Assembly: GCF_000425185.1 (NCBI RefSeq)
Contig: NZ_AULH01000017.1
Span: 1-64,000, forward strand
Direction of reading: 5' to 3'
Source of the DNA: Pleomorphomonas koreensis DSM 23070
Lineage (GTDB): Bacteria; Pseudomonadota; Alphaproteobacteria; Rhizobiales; Pleomorphomonadaceae
DNA length: 64,000 bases
In this document: piece by piece, positions 1-7,496 of the stretch
Position numbering within the stretch: the first letter of the stretch is position 1
Layout of the letters: every line of letters starts with the position of its first letter
The notes under the pieces: model-generated
Database searches by the model: none
The model's input: only the letters and a program-made list of their open reading frames with translations
Told to the model about the DNA's origin: nothing
Position numbers and translations under genes: made by a program

Positions 1-618
1 ACGATCCTCAAGGGACTGGAAAGGTTCGAGCAGCGGCCCACCGAGTTTTCCATAGGCGACTGGCTGCTGAAACTGGCTTTCGAGACCATCGAGGCCGAGG
101 CGCATGCCGCGCGCCGCGCGGTGCCGGAGGATGCCGCCTCGATCAACGCGAAACCCGAGACTCCGGCCGAGCATCCCACCGAGTCGGACGAGGAGATGTT
201 TGAGTTCTACCAGCCCGACGACGTGCTGCTGCTCGAGGAGCTTATCGCCGACGACGGCGGCACGGATCCTAAGACCGAAGCGAATCGGCATGAGATTGCC
301 ATGGCGCTGCACCGGGCAATCGCCGATCTTCCGCCGGTCGAACGCCGCGTTCTCTATCGGCTCCACCTAGACGACGCCACGGTTGCGGAGACGGCGGACC
401 TCCTGGGCCTTTCCGAGGCAGAGGTCAAAGAAATCGCAGAGAAGGCGGGCGAGACACTGCGCGCGAAGCTTGTCGAAACCGGGCTGATCTCCGAGGCGAC
501 GGAGGTCGCGCGTGTCGAACGGGAAATCGCCCACGCAACGCGCCTGCCCCAGCCGATCGACGACCGCCGCCGCCTGGCCGCCGCGCTGGCCGGTGAAGGG
601 GCCGGCTCCCGCACCTGA
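1..618 (+). CDS. sigma-70-like protein, C-terminal part (5' end outside window)
   Basis: The frame is open from base 1, so only the last 205 codons are visible. The segment at about 300-480 encodes a helix-turn-helix resembling sigma-70 region 4 (pattern LPPVERRVLYRLHL, then a variable stretch, then ETADLLGLS). An acidic linker precedes it. This suggests a sigma-factor-like or other transcription-associated DNA-binding protein. A GTG at 121 could be read as a start, but the open frame continues upstream without a stop, which favours a longer protein. It lies 27 bp before the HdeD gene and may regulate or belong to the stress cluster. The exact family is not certain. Confidence 0.6.
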   Translation, partial: TILKGLERFEQRPTEFSIGDWLLKLAFETIEAEAHAARRAVPEDAASINAKPETPAEHPTESDEEMFEFYQPDDVLLLEELIADDGGTDPKTEANRHEIAMALHRAIADLPPVERRVLYRLHLDDATVAETADLLGLSEAEVKEIAEKAGETLRAKLVETGLISEATEVARVEREIAHATRLPQPIDDRRRLAAALAGEGAGSRT

Positions 619-645
619 CTCGATACCTGACAAGGAGATAGACCG

Positions 646-1293
646 ATGACGACAACCTCTGAAACATCTTCGAGCACGATGCAGACCGTGCTGTGCACCC
701 TGTCCCGGAACTGGTGGGCCTTCGTGCTGCGCGGTGTGCTCTCGCTGGTTATCGCAGTGCTCGCCTTCATCATGCCGGCCGCGTCGCTTCTGGCCCTGAC
801 GCTGGTGTTCGGCGCCTTCTCTTTCGCCGACGGATTGTTCGGTCTGGTCGCCGCGATACGCAACATCCGCAAGGGCGAACGCTGGGGCTGGCTGATGTTC
901 AGCGGTCTCCTGGGGATCGCCACGGGCGTGGTCGTGGTCGTCTCGCCCTTCGTCGCAACGCTGGTCCTCGCGACATTCCTCTGGGCCAGCATCGCGTTCT
1001 GGTCGGTGTTTTCCGGCGTCCTAGAAATCGCGGCGGCGATCCGCCTGCGCAAGGAAATCAAGGGAGAGGTCTGGCTCATCCTGAGCGGCCTCATCTCGGT
1101 CGCGCTGGGTGTAATCGTGACCTGGATGCTGCTGACGCGTCCGCTCGAAAGCTTCCTGGCCCTCGGCTGGCTGCTCGGCTTCTACGCCGCCCTTTTCGGA
1201 GCAATGATGATCCTGCTGGGCCTGCGGCTGCGGCGCGCGAATCAGGCAGGGCACGACAAAACTCCCGGCGTCAACCTGTCCGCTGGCAAATGA
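646..1293 (+). CDS. hdeD: HdeD family acid-resistance/stress membrane protein (DUF308)
   Basis: A 215-residue protein with about six hydrophobic segments arranged as three pairs, from residue ~25 to ~195. This is the pattern of the HdeD/DUF308 family of inner-membrane proteins associated with acid and general stress survival. A clear ribosome binding site (AAGGAGA) precedes the ATG. Its stop overlaps the next start by ATGA, implying a translationally coupled operon. HdeD together with a downstream thioredoxin and KefB is the typical content of transmissible stress-tolerance loci. The biochemical role of HdeD is not established. Confidence 0.85.
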   Translation: MTTTSETSSSTMQTVLCTLSRNWWAFVLRGVLSLVIAVLAFIMPAASLLALTLVFGAFSFADGLFGLVAAIRNIRKGERWGWLMFSGLLGIATGVVVVVSPFVATLVLATFLWASIAFWSVFSGVLEIAAAIRLRKEIKGEVWLILSGLISVALGVIVTWMLLTRPLESFLALGWLLGFYAALFGAMMILLGLRLRRANQAGHDKTPGVNLSAGK

Positions 1294-1505
1294 CGCGCTT
1301 GGGGAAAGCCGGGCGGCCCGTCGGCGATGACGACGATCTCACCCATTGGGACGAGACGATCTTCGAGCGCTGCCTGAGGGCCGGCTTCAATCCCTTCGGC
1401 AGCGGACCGACACCGGTCTTTCTTCGACAGGCAGACCAAAAACAAAGCTGCGAGAAGCCTGATGCTTGGCTGGAGTCAGATTGCGAAGAGGACGATCGCC
1501 AATGA
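1290..1505 (+). CDS. small hypothetical protein coupled to hdeD
   Basis: A 71-residue reading frame beginning with an ATG that overlaps the hdeD stop (ATGA) and ending in an ATGA overlap with the next gene. The double overlap is the main support for it being real. The product is hydrophilic and acidic at both ends, with no membrane segment or motif I recognise. A longer in-frame extension runs back through hdeD, but that part is an antisense-like shadow frame. Function is unknown. Confidence 0.5.
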   Translation: MTRLGKAGRPVGDDDDLTHWDETIFERCLRAGFNPFGSGPTPVFLRQADQKQSCEKPDAWLESDCEEDDRQ

Positions 1506-2140
1506 ATTTCGGACTGCGCGACCTTGCCTATATGGTTGTCGCCGCCTCGTTGGGGATCGGCGTCTATTTCATGTTCCGCGCCATGTATTTGGTGGAAGAG
1601 CCTCTGCCGTTCGCCCAAGAGATGACACTGGTCTTTCTGGGCGCCGTCGTCACGATCGCGCTGACCGCGGCTCTCCTCAACCGTCAGACAGAACTCGAAC
1701 TTCGAAAAGAAGGAAGAGTGATCATCCTTCAGCAACAATGCGACATTTACATGTCGTGCATAGAAAAGGTGGCGGAAATTGTCGAGAAATCAGAACATGA
1801 TGAGAGACTGATCGACGATTTGAGGGTTCTGAACCACAAGCTTGCAGTGGTTGCCAGCGAAGAAGTTCTGACCTGCTTCGAGGCCGTTCTCGACACCTTG
1901 TTGGCCGGCCTCACGGATGGCGCGCTTGTCGAAGCTGACGGCGAGAAGGTGATGCAGTCCGTCGCCGATCTGACCTCGGCAATGCGATCTGATGTCGTCC
2001 AGAGCACGGCGCCGACTTCTAAAAACACGGCGGAAACAATTCGTCGCAATTCTAGACGAATGGAGCGACTTGACGATCTCAATTTTGAAGCGGAGGTCGC
2101 TACGATTAAGAAGGAGGAAGATCATGATGCGCGGCCATAA
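1502..2140 (+). CDS. membrane-anchored hypothetical protein with cytoplasmic helical domain
   Basis: The start is the ATG at 1502, overlapping the previous stop by four bases; 212 residues. Two hydrophobic segments at about residues 9-27 and 38-58 are followed by a long charged, helix-rich region that looks coiled-coil-like. I do not recognise the family. Its position inside the HdeD-to-KefB operon suggests a stress-envelope role, but this is inference from context only. Its end overlaps the next gene by 17 bp. Confidence 0.6.
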   Translation: MNFGLRDLAYMVVAASLGIGVYFMFRAMYLVEEPLPFAQEMTLVFLGAVVTIALTAALLNRQTELELRKEGRVIILQQQCDIYMSCIEKVAEIVEKSEHDERLIDDLRVLNHKLAVVASEEVLTCFEAVLDTLLAGLTDGALVEADGEKVMQSVADLTSAMRSDVVQSTAPTSKNTAETIRRNSRRMERLDDLNFEAEVATIKKEEDHDARP

Positions 2141-2699
2141 CCGCCCACCCTTTCCGCCGAAGATTCCCGGGACCAACATGAGATCATGGGACGTTCCGAC
2201 CGCGATCATTTACCGGCCGGCACGTTCCGCGATGACATCGGCGCCGCGGCCCAACTACTGGATACTGGAATTCGAGCCGTCGCGTCCACCCCAAATCGAG
2301 CCGCTGATGGGATATACCTCCAGCAACGATCCCTATCGTCCGATCCGGCTGAAATTCCCCGACCGCGAAAGCGCTGTGGCATTCGCGGAGCGGCAGGACT
2401 GGCGCTACCTCGTGCGCGAGGACACGACTCACCGACGTGCGCCGCACCACTGGCGGGGAGAGGAGCGGCATCGCCTCTACAAGGGAGCCGACGCCCCGAA
2501 CGCCTTTCGCATACCGTCCCGCCTGGATCGGGGTCGCACGGACCACCGACTCCGGCGCGCGGTCGATAAGGAAGGCTCGGTGGACCTGTCGTCGCAAGAA
2601 CAGGCGGAATTCGATCCAGTTATCGAAGCCAGTCTTGAATCCTGCCCGGCCTCCGATCCCCCAGCCTGGACGGGCGTGACGATCGCCGGGAAAAAATAA
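2124..2699 (+). CDS. NDUFS4-like (ETC complex I 18 kDa subunit) domain protein
   Basis: A 191-residue product. Residues ~20-95 carry the pattern of the NADH dehydrogenase Fe-S protein 4 family: IYRPARSAMTSA, then a WILEFEP strand, then LMGYTSSND, then a FPDRESAVAFAE helix. In respiratory complex I this small accessory subunit sits on the peripheral arm. Here it has a long charged C-terminal extension and lies far from any nuo gene, inside a stress cluster. A strong AAGGAGGA site precedes the ATG at 2124. It could be a paralogue protecting complex I or an unrelated use of the fold. Confidence 0.75.
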   Translation: MMRGHNRPPFPPKIPGTNMRSWDVPTAIIYRPARSAMTSAPRPNYWILEFEPSRPPQIEPLMGYTSSNDPYRPIRLKFPDRESAVAFAERQDWRYLVREDTTHRRAPHHWRGEERHRLYKGADAPNAFRIPSRLDRGRTDHRLRRAVDKEGSVDLSSQEQAEFDPVIEASLESCPASDPPAWTGVTIAGKK

Positions 2700-2735
2700 T
2701 GAACGGAATGGCCAGCGCGAGCGAGGATCTGCCGC

Positions 2736-3488
2736 TTGTTTCCCTACCTTGACAGCGTCGCGCGCCGCTACCCGCCCGTCATCGTATGGGCGGTCATCGG
2801 CATGAACGTCCTCGCGTTCCTCTATCAGATCAGCCTGCCTCCGCGCGTGCTGGACCGGTTCCTGTTCGAGTTCGCGCTGGTGCCCTCGCGCTTCTTCGGA
2901 CAGCTAAGCCTCGTCGCCCCGTCCGACTGGACCCCATTCCTGACCAATATCTTCCTGCACGGGGGCTGGCTGCACCTCATCCTGAACATGTGGACGCTCT
3001 GGATCTTCGGCCCCGCCGTCGAAGATCGGCTCGGACCGGGTCGATTCACGCTGTTCTATCTGTTCTGTGGTGTGGCGGCCGGACTGGCTCATGCCCTGGC
3101 GAACCCCGACTCGGTCGTTCCCGCGCTTGGCGCATCGGGGGCGATCGCGGGCGTGATCGGTTGCTACGCACGCATGTTTCCGGCGGCTCGGCTGGTGGTG
3201 ATCGTGCCGATTCTGTTCATTCCGCTGTTCTTCGAAGTGCGCGCGTTCATTTTCGCAATGATCTGGTTCTTCATGCAGGTCATTCCCGGCTTTCTGTCGC
3301 TCGGCGGCGATCAGGCCACGGGCGGGATCGCCTGGTGGGCGCATATCGGCGGGTTTCTCGCCGGTTGGATTGTCACGCCACTCCTGCGAAGGCGGGCAGC
3401 CACCTATCGCCATTATTATCGCGACGAGGGCATCTATGGCTTTCTGCCGGATGGCCGACGGGAAGGGGGACAAGGTCCATGGACATAA
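2736..3488 (+). CDS. rhomboid family intramembrane serine protease
   Basis: A 250-residue polytopic membrane protein. It shows the rhomboid catalytic GASG motif with the serine at ~134, a partner histidine in HIGGFLAG at ~203, and the HGGWLHLILN segment at ~75-84 that forms the oxyanion/loop region. Rhomboids cut transmembrane substrates within the membrane. The best start is a TTG at 2736 preceded by AGGAT; ATGs upstream are in another frame that stops early. Its stop overlaps the start of the next protease gene by 10 bp, pairing two membrane proteases. Confidence 0.88.
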   Translation: MFPYLDSVARRYPPVIVWAVIGMNVLAFLYQISLPPRVLDRFLFEFALVPSRFFGQLSLVAPSDWTPFLTNIFLHGGWLHLILNMWTLWIFGPAVEDRLGPGRFTLFYLFCGVAAGLAHALANPDSVVPALGASGAIAGVIGCYARMFPAARLVVIVPILFIPLFFEVRAFIFAMIWFFMQVIPGFLSLGGDQATGGIAWWAHIGGFLAGWIVTPLLRRRAATYRHYYRDEGIYGFLPDGRREGGQGPWT

Positions 3489-4321
3489 TGCAGCTTTTCT
3501 GGCTGTTCTTCATCATTTCGGCGCTGCAGCCGGTTCTCCAGCGCCGCTATCTTGAGGCGATGCGCACACGCAAGATCGCCAACATCGAGAAGAAGCGCGC
3601 CAGTCGCGTCATTCTGCTGATTCATCGGCAGGAGACCATGAACCTGCTGGGTTTCCCCCTGATGCGCTACATCGACGTCAATGACTCGGAGGAAGTGCTG
3701 CGCGCGATCCAGATGACCGACGACGAAGTGCCGCTCGACATTGTGCTGCACACACCGGGTGGCCTTGTGCTGGCGGCAACACAGATCGCCCGCGCCATTC
3801 AGGGACACAAGGGCAAGGTCACAGTGTTCGTGCCACATTACGCGATGTCCGGTGGCACGCTGATCGCACTCGCTGCCGACGAGATCGTGATGTGTGAACA
3901 TTCCGTGCTGGGACCCGTAGATCCGCAACTTGGCCAGTTGCCTGCTGCCTCGCTCATCAAGGTCGTCGAGGAGAAACCCATCGCCGAGATCGACGACCAG
4001 ACCCTGATCATGGCCGATGTCGGTCGCAAGGCCATTGCGCAGATCGAGGCATTCGCGAAGCGTCTGCTGTCGGACAAGATGGACGAGAACCGCGCGGCGT
4101 CCGTGGCGGCGAAGCTGGCGACGGGCACCTGGACCCACGACTATCCCATTTCTGCCGATGAGGCCCGCGACATGGGCCTGCCCGTTGGAACGGACATGCC
4201 CAAGGAAATACTGGAGCTGATGACGCTCTATCCGCAGCCGGTTCGTCGCCAGGGCGGCGGCGTGGAATACCTGCCCGAGCCGCGGCAGCGAGAGGCGCGC
4301 CGCGCCATGTCCACGCGCTGA
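3479..4321 (+). CDS. SDH family Clp-fold serine protease, membrane anchored
   Basis: A 280-residue protein with an N-terminal membrane segment (residues ~5-20) and then a ClpP/SppA-like crotonase fold. HTPGG at ~91-95 forms the oxyanion region and the nucleophile serine is in AMSGGT at ~124. This matches the SDH/DUF114 membrane serine protease group, which is related to SppA-like peptidases. The start overlaps the rhomboid stop, so the two are probably co-translated. In this operon it likely takes part in membrane protein quality control; that is inferred from family and context. Confidence 0.8.
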   Translation: MDIMQLFWLFFIISALQPVLQRRYLEAMRTRKIANIEKKRASRVILLIHRQETMNLLGFPLMRYIDVNDSEEVLRAIQMTDDEVPLDIVLHTPGGLVLAATQIARAIQGHKGKVTVFVPHYAMSGGTLIALAADEIVMCEHSVLGPVDPQLGQLPAASLIKVVEEKPIAEIDDQTLIMADVGRKAIAQIEAFAKRLLSDKMDENRAASVAAKLATGTWTHDYPISADEARDMGLPVGTDMPKEILELMTLYPQPVRRQGGGVEYLPEPRQREARRAMSTR

Positions 4322-4373
4322 ATGCTTGCATCAGCCGGCCGCCAAGACCGGCTCGTCAACGAGAGGATACAGG

Positions 4374-4796
4374 ATGCCCACGGTCGCTTGCCCGCAGTGC
4401 AATTCCACCAACAGAGTGCCGCAAGAGCGCCTGACCGACAATCCCAATTGCGGACGCTGCGGCGCGCCTCTCTTTCAAGGCAGGCCCGTCACGCTTACAG
4501 CGGCTAATTTTGACCGTCATGCGAATGCCGAACTGCCCTTGCTGGTCGATTTCTGGGCCGAGTGGTGCGGGCCATGCAAGATGATGGCGCCCCAATTCGA
4601 GGCGGCGGCGCAGTCGCTCGAACCAAATTTCCGCCTCGGTAAGCTCGATACGGAAGCCGAACAGAAGATCGCCGGCCGCCACGGGATCCGCGGCATTCCC
4701 ACCATGATCCTGTTCAGTAGCGGGAAGGAAATTGCGAGAACGAGCGGCGCGATGTCTGCCGCCCAGATCGCGCAATGGGCGCGCTCTCACGTCTAG
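4374..4796 (+). CDS. trxC: thioredoxin 2 (TrxC) with N-terminal zinc ribbon
   Basis: A 140-residue product. The N-terminus has two CxxC pairs (Cys6/9 and Cys26/29) forming the zinc ribbon typical of thioredoxin 2. The thioredoxin domain follows, with the WCGPC active site (Cys65/Cys68) and the cis-proline segment GIPT. It reduces protein disulfides in the cytoplasm and is linked to oxidative stress. The start is the ATG at 4374, which keeps the zinc ribbon intact; a TTG at 4326 is less likely. A thioredoxin directly before a KefB homologue is the order seen in tLST/LHR islands. Confidence 0.92.
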   Translation: MPTVACPQCNSTNRVPQERLTDNPNCGRCGAPLFQGRPVTLTAANFDRHANAELPLLVDFWAEWCGPCKMMAPQFEAAAQSLEPNFRLGKLDTEAEQKIAGRHGIRGIPTMILFSSGKEIARTSGAMSAAQIAQWARSHV

Positions 4797-4844
4797 AAAT
4801 TGCGGGTAATGGCCTTTCCTGCGCCATGCCATCAGGAGAAGAAG

Positions 4845-5993
4845 ATGCATGGCGTGACCGGATTTATCGAAAGTGCGGCCTTGTTGGTCGGTGCCGCGTT
4901 CGTGTTCGTGACAATATGTTCACGGATCGGCGTGCCCGGCATCGTCGGTTACATTCTTGCCGGTATAGTCATCGGACCCGCCGGCCTCGGCCTGATTGCC
5001 GAAAGCGCTGCCCTGAGCAGCATTGGCGAGATTGGCGTGATACTCCTGCTGTTCGCGCTTGGCCTGGAATTCTCGTTCGAGAAGCTCGTAACGCTCAAGA
5101 AGCATGTCTTCGGTCTTGGAGCCGTGCAGGTTGCAGTCACGACGATAACGGTGTCGTTGGTAGCGAGCCTGATCTTTGATCTCGCGCCCCTCCCCGCAAT
5201 CCTCATCGGCGGGGCCGTTGCCATGTCGTCCACGGCCATGTGCCTCAAGGTGCTCGCAAGCGTGAACGCTCTAGGATCGGCCCAAGGGCGCCTCGCCATT
5301 GCAGTGCTTCTGTTTCAGGACCTGGCAGCTGTCGCGTTTCTGCTTCTGCATGATGCGATGAGTGGTGCCGCCGGAGGGTATGGCGTGATAACGGTCGTCG
5401 CCGGTGCTACGGCATTGGTTGCAGCTCTGTTCATTGCCCGTTTCCCGTTGCAGTTGCTTGCCCGTTGGGTAGCGTCGCGTGGCGATCCGGAACTTGCCCA
5501 ACTCCTCGCGCTCACCATTGCGCTCGGGTCTGCGATTGTCGCGGCCACCGCCGGCCTTTCTCCGGCACTCGCCGCATTCGCGGCCGGCATGATCATCGGC
5601 GAAGGCGACGCGCGCCATGCTGTCGAGAACGAGATTAGGCCCTTCCGCGATTTGTTTGTCGGGATTTTCTTTATCGGCATCGGAACGCAATTGCCACTTT
5701 GGATCATTCCTTCTGCATGGCCTGTCGTGCTGATCTGGCTTGTCGTTCTTCTCGTGGGCAAGACGCTGATTGTTCTGGTCGTCGCCCGACTATTCGGCGA
5801 GTCGCTTCAGACCTCATTGCGCACTGGGATCATCCTGGCCCACGGAGGAGAATTCAGCCTGATGCTGCTGTCGGTTTCTTCGGCATCGGGCATTGTCGCC
5901 AACGAGTTCGCCGGCCCCCTCCTTCTTGCGATTGGAGCGAGCATGCTGGCCGGGAGTGTCATGGTCAGATGGGCAGGGCTAAAGGTTCAGTAG
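4845..5993 (+). CDS. kefB: KefB-type cation:proton antiporter, membrane domain only
   Basis: A 382-residue protein with about 12 hydrophobic segments, matching the CPA2 Na+/H+ exchanger domain of KefB/KefC. It stops directly after the last membrane helix. Full-length KefB (~600 residues) carries a C-terminal nucleotide-binding KTN/RCK domain, which is absent here. The ATG at 4845 has an AGGAGAAGAAG site; an in-frame TTG at 4800 is less likely. It may be gated differently from glutathione-regulated KefB. It ends the stress cluster, and about 35 bp of AT-richer sequence separates it from the prophage lysis genes. Confidence 0.88.
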   Translation: MHGVTGFIESAALLVGAAFVFVTICSRIGVPGIVGYILAGIVIGPAGLGLIAESAALSSIGEIGVILLLFALGLEFSFEKLVTLKKHVFGLGAVQVAVTTITVSLVASLIFDLAPLPAILIGGAVAMSSTAMCLKVLASVNALGSAQGRLAIAVLLFQDLAAVAFLLLHDAMSGAAGGYGVITVVAGATALVAALFIARFPLQLLARWVASRGDPELAQLLALTIALGSAIVAATAGLSPALAAFAAGMIIGEGDARHAVENEIRPFRDLFVGIFFIGIGTQLPLWIIPSAWPVVLIWLVVLLVGKTLIVLVVARLFGESLQTSLRTGIILAHGGEFSLMLLSVSSASGIVANEFAGPLLLAIGASMLAGSVMVRWAGLKVQ

Positions 5994-6027
5994 GGTCAAC
6001 ATCAAGATAACTATATTTCTCAGTTTA

Positions 6028-6279
6028 CTAAGTGCACGCCCGAGCCTGATCCCGCATGACGCTGTAGTCGGCGAGCATTTCAACGATTGCCGACCCATCC
6101 GGCAGCAGATCGAGCTCGTCGGCGGCGCGCGCCTGGATCTGGCCGGTGTACTCGACGACCGGCGGACAGGTCCCCAGCCCGCCACCGTCAGAACCGACCG
6201 TCGCGCAGCCGCTCAGCAAGCTCGTTGCGATCGCGAGGACGGCGAGCCGCCGCTTCCAGCATCCGGCGATGGACATCAT
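6028..6279 (-). CDS. outer-membrane spanin-like lipoprotein (Rz1-type)
   Basis: An 83-residue product from the first of two adjacent ATGs, with GGAG upstream. A hydrophobic signal peptide ends in a lipobox (LLSGC), followed by a short mature part. It overlaps the gene for a membrane-anchored coiled-coil protein in another frame. This overlapped arrangement next to an endolysin is the signature of the Rz/Rz1 spanin pair that joins inner and outer membranes at the end of lysis. The mature part has no diagnostic sequence, so the call rests on lipobox plus context. Confidence 0.65.
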   Translation of the reverse strand: MMSIAGCWKRRLAVLAIATSLLSGCATVGSDGGGLGTCPPVVEYTGQIQARAADELDLLPDGSAIVEMLADYSVMRDQARACT

Positions 6280-6445
6280 TTGCCTTCTCCGTGGTCTCAA
6301 GGCGTTCGGCGAGGCGTCCCGCTCGCTGGCCGAACCGCCGAAGCGACAGCAGGAACAGGAGCACGGCGAGGACGATGGCGCCGTAGCGCAGCGCCGCCCG
6401 CCCCCAAGGGCTGGCTGCGATCCCGGTGAGGAGTGCGCCGATCAC
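6188..6445 (-). CDS. inner-membrane spanin-like protein (Rz-type)
   Basis: An 85-residue protein starting with a GTG that overlaps the stop of the endolysin gene (GTGA). One membrane segment lies at ~residues 20-35, followed by a charged helical tail rich in Arg/Glu, the layout of an i-spanin. The o-spanin-like lipoprotein gene begins inside its 3' end. Both are downstream of the M15 endolysin on the same transcript. A longer in-frame extension into the endolysin gene looks like a shadow frame. Confidence 0.65.
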   Translation of the reverse strand: MIGALLTGIAASPWGRAALRYGAIVLAVLLFLLSLRRFGQRAGRLAERLETTEKANDVHRRMLEAAARRPRDRNELAERLRDGRF

Positions 6446-7116
6446 CGCCGCCCCCGGTGCCAGTCGTCGAGGCGGGAGTAGATCGTAACCGCGATGCCAA
6501 CGAGCGCCACGGCGATGAACACCCAGCGGAGCGTATCGAGATACGGCACCAGCGGCAGTATTGCGGACTGGGTCTCCGCCAGGACGCTCTGCGCCACTTC
6601 GACACCCGCGGCGCCCAGTGTCGCAACTCCGGCCGCGCCACTGCCCTTCATGGTGCGGCTGTCGGCCAGCACTTCGCGTACGGGCGGAGTCTCGGCTGCA
6701 AATGCAGTCGCCCGGACCGGGAACCGCTTGCCCCACTGGCGTGCGGGGCCGAGGTCGACATGGATGAAGCCCGATCGCGGGTAGAAGCCGAACCCAAGGA
6801 ACCCGACCTCGCGCGCCGCGGCCTCGAAAGCCACCGGGTCGTGGTTCGCCATGGCGATGTCGAAGGCGGCGCCGTCGAGGTGCTTGGAGCGAAGCGCGCC
6901 GCCCACGGCGCGATTGTGCTCGGGGCTACGATAGGCCGAGCGGACAATCAGCGGCTTGCCCAGCCGGTCGCGCAGCGCCTGCAGCTTGTCGAGCGCCGGT
7001 TCGTTGATCAGCAGCTTGCCGGTGCCCCGGCAGGCGATTTCTGTGGGCGAGAAGTTGGGCCAGCGCCAGGTGCCCGCGGGCACATCGCGCCAATGGCGGT
7101 GGAAGGTCGTCGTCAT
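6442..7116 (-). CDS. M15-family endolysin (D-Ala-D-Ala carboxypeptidase-like) with C-terminal membrane anchor
   Basis: A 224-residue protein. Residues ~20-125 contain the peptidase M15 zinc site: SKHLDGAAFD with His79 and Asp86, and a second His at ~119 in FIHVD. It cuts peptide bonds in peptidoglycan stem peptides. A hydrophobic segment near residues 188-208 suggests membrane tethering, unusual for a simple soluble endolysin. It is followed by overlapping spanin-like genes. A second cell-wall hydrolase (GH108) lies elsewhere in the same prophage. Confidence 0.85.
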   Translation of the reverse strand: MTTTFHRHWRDVPAGTWRWPNFSPTEIACRGTGKLLINEPALDKLQALRDRLGKPLIVRSAYRSPEHNRAVGGALRSKHLDGAAFDIAMANHDPVAFEAAAREVGFLGFGFYPRSGFIHVDLGPARQWGKRFPVRATAFAAETPPVREVLADSRTMKGSGAAGVATLGAAGVEVAQSVLAETQSAILPLVPYLDTLRWVFIAVALVGIAVTIYSRLDDWHRGRR

Positions 7117-7134
7117 GGGGGTCCTCCGAAAACG

Positions 7135-7157
7135 AAAAACCCGCCTCGAGGGCGGGT
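7135..7157 (-). terminator. intrinsic terminator between tail genes and endolysin
   Basis: On the minus strand a 7-bp GC-rich stem (ACCCGCC paired with GGCGGGT, arms 7139-7145 and 7151-7157, loop of 5) is followed by TTTTT. It lies between the DUF6127 gene and the M15 endolysin and could make lysis expression depend on read-through or antitermination. Confidence 0.75.
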
Positions 7158-7189
7158 GCGGTTAGGCTGATGGACGGGATGGTGAGCGG

Positions 7190-7477
7190 CTACGGGCCGC
7201 CGCCGAAGATCTTGAGCTTGATCGCGATACCCGCGAGCAGCGCCAGCATGACGCCGGTGGTGATCATCCGGACGGCGGTCTGCATGGCGGTGCGGCGCAC
7301 CAGCCGGATGCAGTCCACCAGGGAGCGCAGATCGCGGATGTCGAGCGCGGCCTCGTCCCCGTCGAGGCCCACATCGGCGAGCGCGCGCTTCGCGCCTTCC
7401 TCCGCTGCCCGGGTCAGGATTGCCTCGAACTCGGCGTCGGGGATGCGCACGAAGCCCTCGGATCGGGGTGGTGTCAT
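7190..7477 (-). CDS. DUF6127-like small membrane protein
   Basis: A 95-residue protein with a helical N-terminal region and one C-terminal hydrophobic segment (residues ~68-88). It resembles the DUF6127 group found beside endolysins in alphaproteobacterial prophages. Its position between the fibre-like gene and the endolysin is compatible with a holin or lysis accessory role, but this is not shown by sequence. A terminator follows it. Confidence 0.6.
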   Translation of the reverse strand: MTPPRSEGFVRIPDAEFEAILTRAAEEGAKRALADVGLDGDEAALDIRDLRSLVDCIRLVRRTAMQTAVRMITTGVMLALLAGIAIKLKIFGGGP

Positions 7478-7496
7478 CGGAGCCTCCTTCCGCCGT

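Noticed and set aside
2699-2752. 17-codon frame with ATG overlapping the NDUFS4-like stop
   Set aside because: It ends almost at once inside the rhomboid gene; too short and without support. The rhomboid TTG start explains the region.
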